Shown piece after piece: positions 35,954 to 45,161 of a stretch of DNA of 64,000 nucleotides (position 1 is the stretch's first letter; every line of letters begins with the position of its first letter). The notes beneath the pieces are model-generated. The model was not told the DNA's origin and did not search any database. It was given only the letters and a program-made list of their open reading frames with translations. The DNA is from JAMZMI01 sp964353015 (GTDB lineage Bacteria; Bacteroidota; Bacteroidia; Cytophagales; Cyclobacteriaceae). The position numbers and the translations under genes were made by a program. The stretch covers positions 62,001 through 126,000 of the forward strand of contig CAYGUA010000010.1 in the NCBI GenBank assembly GCA_964353015.1, read 5' to 3'.

Positions 35954-36397
35954 TTAAAGTTTTACTTCTTTAGGTTGTTGTGCTTCGTGCGGATGCTCAG
36001 AACCGGCATACACGTATAAATTCTTATAAATCGCGTCACCTAGTTTTGACTTAGGCAACATACCTCTTACAGCTTTCTCTATAAGAATAGTTGAAGATTT
36101 CGCCCTCACCTCAAGAGGTGTAGCAATTCTTTGTCCTCCAGGATATCCTGTGTGTCGCACGTATTGCTTCTCAGTCCACTTGTTACCAGTTAGTCTGATT
36201 TTGTCAGAGTTAATAACTATGACATTGTCTCCGCAATCTACGTTAGGAGTGTAGCCAGGCTTTTTCTTCCCTCTAATGATTTTAGCTACCTCACTTGCTA
36301 ATCTACCTAAGACTTGAGCCTCCGCATCCACGATGACCCAGTTCTTCTGTACAGAAGCTTTGTTTAATGATACTGTTTTAAAGCTTAAAGTATCCAA
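35954..36397 (-). CDS. rplM: 50S ribosomal protein L13
   Basis: A 147-residue protein with WVIVDAEAQVLGRLASEVAKII, GDNVIVINSDKIRLTGNKW, KQYVRHTGYPGG and AVRGMLPKSKLGDAIYKNL, all L13 hallmarks. It is the first gene of the operon, 49 bases downstream of a promoter with a nearly perfect phylum consensus. Confidence 0.98.
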   Translation of the reverse strand: MDTLSFKTVSLNKASVQKNWVIVDAEAQVLGRLASEVAKIIRGKKKPGYTPNVDCGDNVIVINSDKIRLTGNKWTEKQYVRHTGYPGGQRIATPLEVRAKSSTILIEKAVRGMLPKSKLGDAIYKNLYVYAGSEHPHEAQQPKEVKL

Positions 36398-36446
36398 TGT
36401 TTTTTTGTTTAAATGATTATTTTATTACCCTTCGCGAAAAGGGACA

Positions 36447-36478
36447 CAAAAATAGAATTTTAGTTTTGTAAAAACAAA
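36447..36478 (-). promoter_or_regulatory. Strong Bacteroidota promoter for rplM-rpsI-rpsB-tsf
   Basis: On the minus strand TTTG (36475-36478), a 20-base spacer and TATTTTTG (36447-36454) match the primary-sigma consensus TTTG-N19/20-TAnnTTTG exactly. It lies 50 bases before the rplM start, as expected for a ribosomal operon. Confidence 0.8.
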
Positions 36479-36495
36479 GCTCTATTGGTATTATA

Positions 36496-37236
36496 TCAAA
36501 GGTTTTTTCTAAGCTGCGTTAGAAGTACAGCGAAATCCTTTGGGTAAGGTGCATCGAGAGAAATCACATTTTCTGATTCATCATCCAGATCTTTAAATGA
36601 AATATTGGCAGCATGAAGTGCCACACGTTGTATCAAAGGCTGTTCTTCTGCGTCTTTCGCTAATTTGAACTTCTTTTTAATAGACGAAAGGTATATCGGA
36701 TCACCTCCATAAATCGGATCACAAGCGATCGGAGCTTTATGAAAAGCAAGATGAACCCTGATTTGATGCAGCCTTCCTGAAACAGGAAAGCATTTAATTA
36801 AAGTCGTGTTTTTGAAATGTTCGAGCGTTGAAATCAACGTAAGGGATGGTTTTCCTTCCCTGAAATCGACTCTTGATTTGCTGTTTGATGAATAGATAGG
36901 CTGGTCTGCTTCCAGATCTTTGAAGTCGTGGATTCCATTCAATACGGCATGATAGATTTTTTTGACCTGCCTTCTTTCCAGACTCATAGCGAAATGTCGG
37001 TAAGCCTCCGGATGTTTTGCAATCACCAATGCTCCGGATGTTTCCTTATCCAGCCTGTGACATACTTGCGCATCATCGCAATATGTTTTAGCCAATGCAA
37101 GAATATTTTGATCGTCATTCCTGTCTTCCAGCGTGGAAATATACGGGGGTTTATTAATGACTATATAATTGGGATTTTCAAAAAGTATGAGGTCTTTAAA
37201 ATCAATGCGGCCTTTATTCTTCATCGTCATCTTCAT
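36496..37236 (-). CDS. RluA-family pseudouridine synthase
   Basis: A 246-residue enzyme. Motif II VCHRLDKETSGALVI contains the catalytic aspartate. GRLHQIRVHLAFHKAPIACDPIYGG is the conserved late motif. No S4 domain is present. It converts uridine to pseudouridine in rRNA or tRNA, and the site cannot be told from sequence. The first ATG overlaps the end of the histidine kinase gene by 23 bases; later in-frame ATGs at 37230 and 37224 still overlap, so translation is coupled. Confidence 0.93.
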   Translation of the reverse strand: MKMTMKNKGRIDFKDLILFENPNYIVINKPPYISTLEDRNDDQNILALAKTYCDDAQVCHRLDKETSGALVIAKHPEAYRHFAMSLERRQVKKIYHAVLNGIHDFKDLEADQPIYSSNSKSRVDFREGKPSLTLISTLEHFKNTTLIKCFPVSGRLHQIRVHLAFHKAPIACDPIYGGDPIYLSSIKKKFKLAKDAEEQPLIQRVALHAANISFKDLDDESENVISLDAPYPKDFAVLLTQLRKNL

Positions 37237-38287
37237 GGATAAACCGATGTGCTACCGGCTTTCCTTTTTTCAGCGCAAAGCTAAAGACTGATCCTTTCTT
37301 AAATTCACTTTCTACAATTACTTTGGAATTGTGCGCTTCCATGATGTGCTTCACAATGGACAAGCCAAGCCCTGTGCCACCCTTTTCTTTGGATCTGGAT
37401 TTGTCTACTCTATAGAATCGCTCAAAGATTCTTCCCAGATCTTCTGGCGGAATACCTCGTCCGGTATCTTTTATTGTTGTAATGATCTGATTGTTTACCT
37501 CAGTGAATGAGACATTTATTTTTCCTCCTTTTCGGGTGTATTTGATGGCGTTGGAGATCAGATTAGTAAGTACTTGATAAATGCGCTGGTAATCTGCGTG
37601 TACAAAATGTTTCTCATTTTCATTCTTGATCTTGAATATGATCTCCTTTTTTTCTGCTTTGTCGTCCAACTGGTCAAATACTTCTTTGCATTGCTGAACG
37701 ATATCAAAATATTCAAAATGCATTTTGATCTCTCCGGTTTCCATTTGGGAGATAGTCAATAGTTCCTGCACCAATATGTCAAGTCCATCAAGGCTTTTGG
37801 CAGCCTTTCTTAGGAATTTTGTGCGAACGCTTTTGTCTTCTACAGCACCATCAAGTAAAGTATGTACAAAGCCCTGTGCTGCGAAAATTGGTGTTTTTAA
37901 TTCGTGTGAAACATCCGCCATAAACTCACGGCGAAAGGCCTCTTGCTGTTTTAATTCAGTAATCTCCAACTGCTTTTGTTCGGCGTAATCGTAAATTTCC
38001 TTGTTTACCTTTTTCAAAGGATTAAAGGATGATTTGGCAGAAGGACTGGTTAGAAATGATAAATCCTGATCTTTAATATTGTCTAGTGCATCAAAAATCG
38101 AGTTGATCTGACGAAAGAAAATGAACTCCAGAGTGATTCTTATAAAGATGTAAGACGTGGAAAATGATAGAAAAAAGGCAATCCCAATTGCTACGTCATT
38201 GACTGACTCAACCATTGAGATAAATGCGGTAGTAATGGCTGAAATTAAAACTGCCAACAATAAAGAAATCCCCCGCGAATTAATCAT
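37214..38287 (-). CDS. Sensor histidine kinase, PhoR-like
   Basis: A 357-residue inner-membrane kinase. There are two helices near 5-25 and 30-52 with almost no periplasmic loop, then a HAMP-like linker, H-box ADVSHELKTPIFAAQGF (phosphoaccepting His), N-box LISNAIKYT, G1 DTGRGIPPEDLGRIF and G2 GGTGLGLSIVKHIM. The lack of an input domain suits PhoR-type kinases that sense through the membrane or a partner. It lies four bases after its response regulator. Confidence 0.96.
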   Translation of the reverse strand: MINSRGISLLLAVLISAITTAFISMVESVNDVAIGIAFFLSFSTSYIFIRITLEFIFFRQINSIFDALDNIKDQDLSFLTSPSAKSSFNPLKKVNKEIYDYAEQKQLEITELKQQEAFRREFMADVSHELKTPIFAAQGFVHTLLDGAVEDKSVRTKFLRKAAKSLDGLDILVQELLTISQMETGEIKMHFEYFDIVQQCKEVFDQLDDKAEKKEIIFKIKNENEKHFVHADYQRIYQVLTNLISNAIKYTRKGGKINVSFTEVNNQIITTIKDTGRGIPPEDLGRIFERFYRVDKSRSKEKGGTGLGLSIVKHIMEAHNSKVIVESEFKKGSVFSFALKKGKPVAHRFIHEDDDEE

Positions 38288-38291
38288 TGAC

Positions 38292-38978
38292 TCAGTTTAC
38301 TTCAAATTTATAACCTACTCCCTTCACTGTTGAAATGAATCCTTCGCCTATTTTTTCACGAACTTTCCTGATGTGAACATCCACAGTTCTAGCCAATACA
38401 TAAACGTCAGTACCCCAGATATTTTGGAGTAATTCATCACGACTAAAAACTTTGCCTGGGTTTTGTGCCAGAAAATAGAGCAACTCAAATTCCTTTTTAG
38501 GCAGGTTAATTTTTTCTTCCCCAGAAATTACGGTGTAAGAAGATCTGTCAATTGTTAGATTATTGACTTCTACTTTATGAGATTCCTTTTTCTTTTTGGA
38601 TTCTCTTCGGAAAAGCGCATTGATCCTACTTACCAATGCTCTTGGTTTTATTGGCTTTGTGATATAATCATCAGCACCCATATCAAATGCTGCAACCTCA
38701 GAATACTCCTCGGAACGAGCTGTCAGGAATATCACAAAAGCATTTACAAGATCCGGGATTTCTCTCACTTGCCTACAGGTTTCCACACCGTCTTGTTTTG
38801 GCATCATGATGTCCAATATAATCAAGTCGGGGATAAATGATTTGGCAATATCAACGCCTTTGATGCCGTCTGATGCTGTTTTTACATCATAACCTTCCTT
38901 GACTAGGTTATATTTCAGGAGCTCAAGAATATCTGGCTCGTCATCTACTATTAAGATCTTTTGATTTTGCTTGGCCAT
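38292..38978 (-). CDS. Response regulator, OmpR/PhoB family
   Basis: A 228-residue protein. The receiver domain has acidic pocket VDDEPDI, phosphoacceptor D56 in LIILDIMMPKQDG, and ITKPIKPRAL with the conserved lysine. The C-terminal winged helix shows LPKKEFELLYFLAQNPGKVFSR and VDVHIRKVREKIG, the DNA-recognition part of the OmpR/PhoB class. It is the first gene of the two-component operon. The regulon is not evident here; no Pho genes are adjacent. Confidence 0.97.
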   Translation of the reverse strand: MAKQNQKILIVDDEPDILELLKYNLVKEGYDVKTASDGIKGVDIAKSFIPDLIILDIMMPKQDGVETCRQVREIPDLVNAFVIFLTARSEEYSEVAAFDMGADDYITKPIKPRALVSRINALFRRESKKKKESHKVEVNNLTIDRSSYTVISGEEKINLPKKEFELLYFLAQNPGKVFSRDELLQNIWGTDVYVLARTVDVHIRKVREKIGEGFISTVKGVGYKFEVN

Positions 38979-39149
38979 TGTTTTGAGTTAGGAAATAATG
39001 CTGAGTTAACGAAAAATTTATTTTTGATTAACAGTTGCTCAAAGATTCCAAAGAAAATGCTGATTAACCTTAACCATGATCGATATTATTCAAATTTAAG
39101 TAGAAATCAATTTTCTAAGTGAAAGGTAACAATTTGTTAATTGCTTTAA

Positions 39150-40166
39150 TTATTTGCCGTATAATGATTTCAAATTTTCAAGCATGAGATTTAGGTTATT
39201 ATCATACCGATTATATATCGAGGTAAGGGTGTCTTCCTGACTGTGATACCGCATATAAGACATAAAATAGGCGTTATTTGGTTTTGTACTTTCAAATATG
39301 TTGTGATACCCATCATTGAAAAATGAGACAGTGTCCAGGGATTCAACTATGGTGTCTATTGTTTTTTCCTTAAATACTTTTTTGATGGAGTCTGGTTGGT
39401 TTATTAGATGATTGTATAAGCTATCCAACAATTGAGCACCTGTGAGTATATGTTTTGTGAGTTTTTTTTCATCGTTTAAATCTTCCAGATATGCCGTAAG
39501 TGATTTTGAATCAGGCCCGTATTTTTCCTTTAGAAAAAGTTGAGCTCCTTTTTCACCAATGAATGAAGCCAAATTTTCATTGAAGTCTATTTCATTTTTT
39601 ACAAATATGGTGGCGTGCGTTAATTCATGTATGATGACTTCTGCCAGAGCTCCTTCACTTCTATTGAGCATATTTGAGAGGATTGGATCATTTAAAATCC
39701 CAAGGGTAGACCATCCACTTACGGTTCGGATCCTCATATCAAAACCTTCATCCTTCAATTTTTTTCCTTCAATTTTGGCTTTTTCTAAATCAAAAAATCC
39801 TTTGTAGGGCATGCTGCCAAGAAATGGATAATACCAGGTGTATGGTTTTAGCTCATATGGCTCGCAGGCTGATAAGTTCCATAGGATGGTTTTCCCTTTT
39901 TGGTCATATAATGTCGTGTAGTTGTCTGATTGGTTGAGTTTCAATTCCTGCATGGCAAATACGCGAACCTCTTGAGCTAATCTTAATTTTTGTTTGAGCG
40001 AGTCAGGAAATTCTGGATCTTGTAAAAACTCTTCGATTGGGCGCGAGTTTCGGATTACTTCAATTTGACCTGCAGCCTGATTTAAACCATACATGATAAA
40101 GCTCCATTGCCATATTATCAGAGTGATAATTATAGTCAGAAAGAAAGGCCAGATTTTTTTGAACAT
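39150..40166 (-). CDS. Membrane-anchored zinc aminopeptidase-like protein
   Basis: A 338-residue protein with one N-terminal membrane helix (about 7-27). A gluzincin motif HELTHATIF (H180, E181, H184) is followed by NENLASFIGEKGA, giving the third zinc ligand near E198. This matches the predicted aminopeptidase family (Aminopep, DUF2265-like) recognised in many Gram-negative bacteria. IRTVSGWSTLGILNDPILSN before the motif is also conserved. It would face the periplasm. Substrates are unknown. Confidence 0.88.
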   Translation of the reverse strand: MFKKIWPFFLTIIITLIIWQWSFIMYGLNQAAGQIEVIRNSRPIEEFLQDPEFPDSLKQKLRLAQEVRVFAMQELKLNQSDNYTTLYDQKGKTILWNLSACEPYELKPYTWYYPFLGSMPYKGFFDLEKAKIEGKKLKDEGFDMRIRTVSGWSTLGILNDPILSNMLNRSEGALAEVIIHELTHATIFVKNEIDFNENLASFIGEKGAQLFLKEKYGPDSKSLTAYLEDLNDEKKLTKHILTGAQLLDSLYNHLINQPDSIKKVFKEKTIDTIVESLDTVSFFNDGYHNIFESTKPNNAYFMSYMRYHSQEDTLTSIYNRYDNNLNLMLENLKSLYGK

Positions 40167-40336
40167 GAATCGTTAAAATGTTGCTTCAAAATAAAGTTTA
40201 ATTCACCAAGTTCTGCTAATTTTATTTTTAACATAAAGCGGTATTTTAAATCAAATACTTGGAAGCTTATTATGGTTAGAAATTTTGATGACAAAAATAT
40301 TAGCTTAAAAAAATTATATACTAAAAAAATTAGCAA

Positions 40337-40371
40337 TTTGCTTTTATTTAAAGTTAATGCGGCTAATTTTG
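40337..40371 (+). promoter_or_regulatory. Candidate promoter for recA
   Basis: TAATTTTG (40364-40371) fits TAnnTTTG, 38 bases before the recA start, with TTTG at 40337-40340. The 23-base spacer is longer than the usual 19-21. No LexA-type box was recognised. Confidence 0.4.
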
Positions 40372-40408
40372 TTCGACATAAATTTAAAAATCCCTAATTC
40401 TCGCACTC

Positions 40409-41458
40409 ATGGCAGACAAGACTGAAAAACTAAAAGCACTCCAGTTAACAATCGATAAATTGGAGAAAACCTATGGTAAAGGCACCATCATGAAACTGAG
40501 TGACAACAAGGTTTTGGATGTTCCGGTAATATCAACAGGCTCGCTTGGGTTGGATATGGCCTTGGGGGTTGGCGGAATTCCAAGGGGTAGAGTAATTGAA
40601 GTTTATGGTCCGGAATCATCTGGAAAAACTACGCTAGCCATGCATTGCATCGCAGAAGCCCAGAAGAAGGGAGGCTTGGCAGCCATCATTGATGCCGAGC
40701 ATGCTTTTGATAAGTCCTATGCCGAAAAATTGGGTATCGATACTGAAAACTTGCTTATTTCTCAGCCCGACAATGGTGAACAGGCATTGGAAATTGCAGA
40801 ACATTTGATCCGTTCAGGAGCTATTGACATCATTGTGATTGACTCTGTTGCGGCCTTGGTGCCGAGAGCGGAATTGGAAGGTGAGATGGGTGATAGTAAA
40901 ATGGGGCTTCAGGCCAGATTGATGTCTCAAGCATTGAGAAAACTTACTGGTGCGATCAATAAAAGTGGTTGTGCCTGTATATTCATCAACCAGCTACGAG
41001 AAAAAATTGGTGTGATGTTCGGTAACCCTGAAACAACTACAGGTGGTAACGCATTGAAGTTTTATGCCTCTGTGAGATTGGATATCAGAAGAATAGGTCA
41101 GATCAAAGAAAGTGCAGACAATATTTTAGGGAATCGGACCAGAGTAAAAGTTGTAAAGAATAAAGTAGCGCCCCCATTCAAAGTTGTGGAGTTTGATATC
41201 ATGTATGGTCGCGGAATCAGTAAGTCTGGGGAGATCATCGACATAGGCGTAGAACTTGATGTGATTAAAAAATCAGGTTCTTGGTTTTCATATAATGAAA
41301 ATAAATTAGGTCAAGGTCGTGACTCTGTAAAACAATTGATTGAAGATAATCCTGAATTGATGGAAGAACTCGAAGGTAAAATCAAGGAAAAGATCAATGG
41401 TTTGGTAGGAGTAGCGGATGTTGCGCAAGTTGATGAAGATATTGACGAGGCAGAATAA
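40409..41458 (+). CDS. recA: Recombinase A
   Basis: A 349-residue recombinase of standard length. Walker A GPESSGKT is at 67-74; the MAW-type region follows with IIDAEHAFD, VIDSVAALVPRAELEGEMG (loop L1 side), and FINQLREKIGVMFGNPETTTGGNALKFYAS (L2; shown in part). It catalyses strand exchange and SOS co-protease activity. The C-terminal tail is acidic (VDEDIDEAE), as is usual. It stands alone. Confidence 0.99.
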   Translation: MADKTEKLKALQLTIDKLEKTYGKGTIMKLSDNKVLDVPVISTGSLGLDMALGVGGIPRGRVIEVYGPESSGKTTLAMHCIAEAQKKGGLAAIIDAEHAFDKSYAEKLGIDTENLLISQPDNGEQALEIAEHLIRSGAIDIIVIDSVAALVPRAELEGEMGDSKMGLQARLMSQALRKLTGAINKSGCACIFINQLREKIGVMFGNPETTTGGNALKFYASVRLDIRRIGQIKESADNILGNRTRVKVVKNKVAPPFKVVEFDIMYGRGISKSGEIIDIGVELDVIKKSGSWFSYNENKLGQGRDSVKQLIEDNPELMEELEGKIKEKINGLVGVADVAQVDEDIDEAE

Positions 41459-41578
41459 ATTAGTTTATCATATTCATTCAATTATCGAGGTGGATAAGAT
41501 GACTGATGTTCTATCCGCATCAAAAAGGTAAAATGTAAAGAAATCAGGAGGATTTGTTTTGACAAAAACCTACGGGCT

Positions 41579-42826
41579 TTAAGATCTGATAGCGACAACT
41601 GGATCCATTCTTGCGGCCATTAATGCTGGCACTATTCCTGAAATAGTGCCAATAGCTGCTGAAACACCCAAGCCAATCGTGATATTGGCAAAGCTTAGGA
41701 TTAAATCCAGAGAGCCTAGATCGATAAATGATAAAATCCAGACAATCAGGATCCCTAAGCCACCACCAATTACACTTAAGAAGATAGATTCGAACAGAAA
41801 CTGGAAAAGGATAAAATAATTTTTTGCGCCGAGTGACTTTTGAATGCCGATAATGTTGGTTCTTTCTCTTACTGAAACAAACATAATGTTGGCTATGCCA
41901 AAGCCACCAACCAAAATGGAGAAGCCCCCAATGATCCATCCAGCCACTCCGAATACATCAAAAATACCACTCAGAATCCCCAGCAATGCTTCTTGTCGGT
42001 TGACAGAAAAATTATTCAATTCCGTTGGTTTGAGACCTCTGAATCTACGAAGTAGTCCAGTGATTTCGGCCTCAAGTTCTACAAGTCCAAGATCAGATTT
42101 TTTTCCTTTCACGCTAATTAAGGTTTCTACCCCGCGCTTGTCTCCCATGTAAAAAATTTTACGCATTGACTGATAGGGGATGTAAATATTCTCGTCATTG
42201 CCAGAATTGCCAAGAATCGACTCACCTTCTTCCGCCATTGTTCCGATAACCGTATAGGCCATACCCTTGATCTTGATCTGCTTACCTATTGGTTCCAGAT
42301 TATTAAAAAGTTCTTTTTGAGTTTTGTAGCCTATGATGCAGACATTTTGTGCAGCACTAGATTCTTGTTGTGTGAAATAGCGTCCATATACAATCGGAAT
42401 TTCATAGACGTCTTTATGCGTATATGACACACCCAAGATACTTTGGTCGGTTATGTTGTTGTTTTTGTGAGTCACATTTACCCCTGGTTTCACCGCAAAC
42501 AGAGTAAGCGCTTCAGCATGCTTGAGGTTCTGCTTTAGGAATTCGTATTCTGAATAATTGGTGTAGGGTCTTTTAAAATAATCCCACCAAGGTAAATTGG
42601 GATCAAATTCATATGGAAACTTGCGAATATCAAGATTGCTTGAATTTAAAAAACTTAGACTTTTATTGATGTTTCTCTCTAAGGAATCTACTAAAGTGAA
42701 AACAGCGATTATGGCGAAAATGCCAATTGTTACTCCCAGTAGTGACAGAGTTGTTCTTAGGATATTTGTACTCAGAGCATTCCATGCAAACCTGAAGCTT
42801 TCTAATATAAGTTTGATAATGATCAC
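41579..42826 (-). CDS. ABC transporter permease, MacB/FtsX type
   Basis: A 415-residue permease. Helix 1 is at about 20-43 (SLLGVTIGIFAIIAVFTLVD), followed by a long MacB_PCD periplasmic domain and three late helices at about 290-410, with SVRERTNIIGIQKSLGAKNYFILFQFL before helix 3. The last lines, VSAAIGTISGIVPALMAARMDPVVAIRS, carry the PA..A...P..A(I/L)R ending of this family. The ATP-binding partner is not encoded next to it. It may export peptides or lipoproteins, or act as a signalling mechanotransmitter. Confidence 0.93.
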   Translation of the reverse strand: MIIIKLILESFRFAWNALSTNILRTTLSLLGVTIGIFAIIAVFTLVDSLERNINKSLSFLNSSNLDIRKFPYEFDPNLPWWDYFKRPYTNYSEYEFLKQNLKHAEALTLFAVKPGVNVTHKNNNITDQSILGVSYTHKDVYEIPIVYGRYFTQQESSAAQNVCIIGYKTQKELFNNLEPIGKQIKIKGMAYTVIGTMAEEGESILGNSGNDENIYIPYQSMRKIFYMGDKRGVETLISVKGKKSDLGLVELEAEITGLLRRFRGLKPTELNNFSVNRQEALLGILSGIFDVFGVAGWIIGGFSILVGGFGIANIMFVSVRERTNIIGIQKSLGAKNYFILFQFLFESIFLSVIGGGLGILIVWILSFIDLGSLDLILSFANITIGLGVSAAIGTISGIVPALMAARMDPVVAIRS

Positions 42827-43033
42827 TCAGAGTAATATTTAGGATAGGTAAAAAGGTTTTTTATATATTTAAACAAAACATTTCGCTAGTTTTGCGCTCT
42901 TATTTAATCAACACCATTGATTAATACAAGGTATTCACGTGAAATTATCATATAAGTTATTTGCCAACACATTAACGTTCAAGCAAATCTTTATGAATTA
43001 TTTGATGTGGTCTTAGAAATTTTAACAACACAC

Positions 43034-44080
43034 ATGAAATTATCAGCATTCAAATTCGATCTTCCCAACAGTCACATTGCCTTGCATCCTACCGAAAACA
43101 GAGATGAGTCTCGTTTGATGGTGATACATCGTAAGACCGGTGAAATTGAACATAAAATTTTCAAGGATATCGTTGGTTATTTCAATGATCAGGATGTCAT
43201 GGTAATCAATGACACCAAGGTTTTTCCAGCAAGATTATACGGTAATAAAGAAAAAACAGGTGCCAAGATTGAAGTTTTTCTTCTTCGTGAATTAAATAAG
43301 GAGATGAAACTTTGGGATGTGCTTGTAGATCCTGCCAGAAAAATCAGAGTAGGCAATAAACTGTATTTTGGTGATGGAGAATTAGTAGCTGAAGTTATTG
43401 ACAACACAACTTCACGAGGTAGAACAATTAGATTTCTTTATGATGGAAATGAGGTTGATTTCTACAAAATGATTGACAGATTGGGAGAGACTCCTCTTCC
43501 AAAAAATATAGATAGACAAGCGGTGGAAGAAGACAGAGAGCGTTTTCAGACAATTTATGCTAAAAATGTGGGTGCAGTAGCGGCACCAACAGCTGGTTTG
43601 CATTTCACCAAACAAGTCTTGAAAAGATTAGAAATCGTTGGTGTAGATATCAAGCCTATAACCTTGCATGTTGGTCTGGGTACATTCAGACCTGTAGATG
43701 TTGAGGATTTGACTAAACACAAAATGGATTCTGAAAACTATTTTGTAAATGAAGATACTGCGAACAGAGTGAATCAAGCTCTTGATGAAAAAAGACGAGT
43801 TTGTGCTGTTGGTACAACGGTAATGAGATCCTTGGAATCTTCAGTTTCTGCATTAGGAAGATTGAAGCCAAATGAAGGATGGACAGATAAATTTATCTTT
43901 CCACAATACGATTTTAAAATTTGTAATGCACTTGTTACCAATTTTCATTTGCCTGAGTCAACATTACTTATGATGGCTGCTGCATTTGGTGGTTATGATT
44001 TGGTGATGAAGGCTTATGAAGTGGCCATCAAGGAAAAATACAGATTCTTCACCTATGGTGATGCTATGCTGATTATTTAA
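43034..44080 (+). CDS. queA: S-adenosylmethionine:tRNA ribosyltransferase-isomerase
   Basis: About 348 residues from the ATG at 43034; the frame is open nine codons further, but MKLSAFKFDLPNSHIALHP is the family start. VMVINDTKVFPARLYG, PTAGLHFTKQVL, LHVGLGTFRPV and LVTNFHLPESTLLMM are QueA signatures. It transfers and isomerises the ribosyl group of SAM to make epoxyqueuosine in tRNA. It is 10 bases upstream of ispD in the same direction. Confidence 0.97.
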   Translation: MKLSAFKFDLPNSHIALHPTENRDESRLMVIHRKTGEIEHKIFKDIVGYFNDQDVMVINDTKVFPARLYGNKEKTGAKIEVFLLRELNKEMKLWDVLVDPARKIRVGNKLYFGDGELVAEVIDNTTSRGRTIRFLYDGNEVDFYKMIDRLGETPLPKNIDRQAVEEDRERFQTIYAKNVGAVAAPTAGLHFTKQVLKRLEIVGVDIKPITLHVGLGTFRPVDVEDLTKHKMDSENYFVNEDTANRVNQALDEKRRVCAVGTTVMRSLESSVSALGRLKPNEGWTDKFIFPQYDFKICNALVTNFHLPESTLLMMAAAFGGYDLVMKAYEVAIKEKYRFFTYGDAMLII

Positions 44081-44090
44081 TTTTTTTACT

Positions 44091-44768
44091 TTGTCTCACA
44101 ACAGTGTAGTAATTGTAGCAGGAGGTGCTGGTTTGAGAATGAATCAGCCACTTCCTAAACAGTTTACACCAATTCATGGAATTCCTGTACTGGTTCATAC
44201 CCTAAGGGCATTCTTTACTTTCGATCCTCAAATAACTTCAGTGTTGGTACTTCCTCAGGATCATTTTGATACCTGGGATTCCATAAAAAAAGAATTTTTA
44301 CCTGATGCTGATATTATCGTTACTGCCGGAGGATCTTCACGTTTCCAATCAGTGAAAAACGGTCTTTCTAAAATCTCATCTGGTATTGTAGCCATACATG
44401 ACGCGGTAAGGCCCTGCATTTCTCCTCAAATCATCGCCGCATCATTTGACGCTGCGAAGAAGTCTGGTTCAGGATTAGTTTGTGTGCCGATGAAAGATTC
44501 GGTGCGATTGGTTGATGGCGCTACATCAAAAGCTTTGGACAGATCGCGGTATCAGATCGTACAAACACCACAAACATTCCAGGTTGATAAAATCAAAAAA
44601 GCATTTGAGGTTCAGGAGCAAAGTTACTTTACAGATGATGCAAGCGTATATGAATATGCCTTAAATCAGGAATTGACATTAGTGATGGGGAGTTATGAAA
44701 ATATCAAGATCACGACTCCTGAGGATCTGAAACTTGCAGCAATTTATCTGGAAAACAAAAAACCCTGA
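44091..44768 (+). CDS. ispD: 2-C-methyl-D-erythritol 4-phosphate cytidylyltransferase
   Basis: A 225-residue enzyme of the MEP isoprenoid pathway, which transfers CMP to methylerythritol phosphate. The start is TTG at 44091. VIVAGGAGLRMNQPLPKQF is the CTP-binding glycine-rich start. TAGGSSRFQSVKNGL, AIHDAVRPC and QIVQTPQTFQ follow, with KITTPEDLKLA at the end. It ends inside the terminator stem shared with the convergent gene. Confidence 0.97.
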   Translation: MSHNSVVIVAGGAGLRMNQPLPKQFTPIHGIPVLVHTLRAFFTFDPQITSVLVLPQDHFDTWDSIKKEFLPDADIIVTAGGSSRFQSVKNGLSKISSGIVAIHDAVRPCISPQIIAASFDAAKKSGSGLVCVPMKDSVRLVDGATSKALDRSRYQIVQTPQTFQVDKIKKAFEVQEQSYFTDDASVYEYALNQELTLVMGSYENIKITTPEDLKLAAIYLENKKP

Positions 44769-44790
44769 GTTTTCACACAGGGTTTTAAAA
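44757..44790. terminator. Bidirectional terminator between ispD and DUF2795 genes
   Basis: Stem AAAACCCTG (44759-44767) / CAGGGTTTT (44778-44786). The ispD stop codon lies in the left arm. A-rich sequence to the left provides the T-run for the minus strand. Confidence 0.85.
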
Positions 44791-44807
44791 TGTCTCAAAT
44801 TCCGAAA

Positions 44808-45029
44808 TCAATATTCATCCTCATTGAAGAAGAAATCTTCCTTTGTTGGATAATCAGGCCATATTTCTTCGATACTTTCGTATGGGTTACCATCATCCTC
44901 AAGTTCCTGTAGGTTTTCTACAACTTCAAGTGGAGCACCTGATCTGATTGAAAAATCAATCAATTCGTCTTTTGCAGCCGGCCAAGGTGCATCTTCCAAA
45001 TAAGAAGCTAATTCTAGTGTCCAGTACAT
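44808..45029 (-). CDS. DUF2795-family small protein
   Basis: A 73-residue acidic protein (MYWTLELASYLEDAPWPAAKDELIDF...), rich in D and E with NLQELEDDGNPYESIEEIWPDYP. It matches the short DUF2795-type proteins seen throughout Bacteroidota. AAKDELIDFSIRSGAP resembles a small helical domain. No signal peptide or cysteines. Function unknown. It is preceded by a 130-base AT-rich gap. Confidence 0.84.
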   Translation of the reverse strand: MYWTLELASYLEDAPWPAAKDELIDFSIRSGAPLEVVENLQELEDDGNPYESIEEIWPDYPTKEDFFFNEDEY

Positions 45030-45161
45030 AATTTGTTGTATTTAAAATTTCGTGCAAAAATAGTTTTATTACTTAGAAATCAAATTTTATTTTGATTTAT
45101 TCCATTATAAACTTTAAATGCGAAATAGCAATGGATCGTTCCTTAATTATTGATAAAAAAA

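Noticed and set aside
40107..40397. Open frames on both strands between the peptidase and recA
   Set aside because: The sequence is very AT-rich and repetitive (K/N/L-rich translations) and one frame overlaps the recA promoter candidate.
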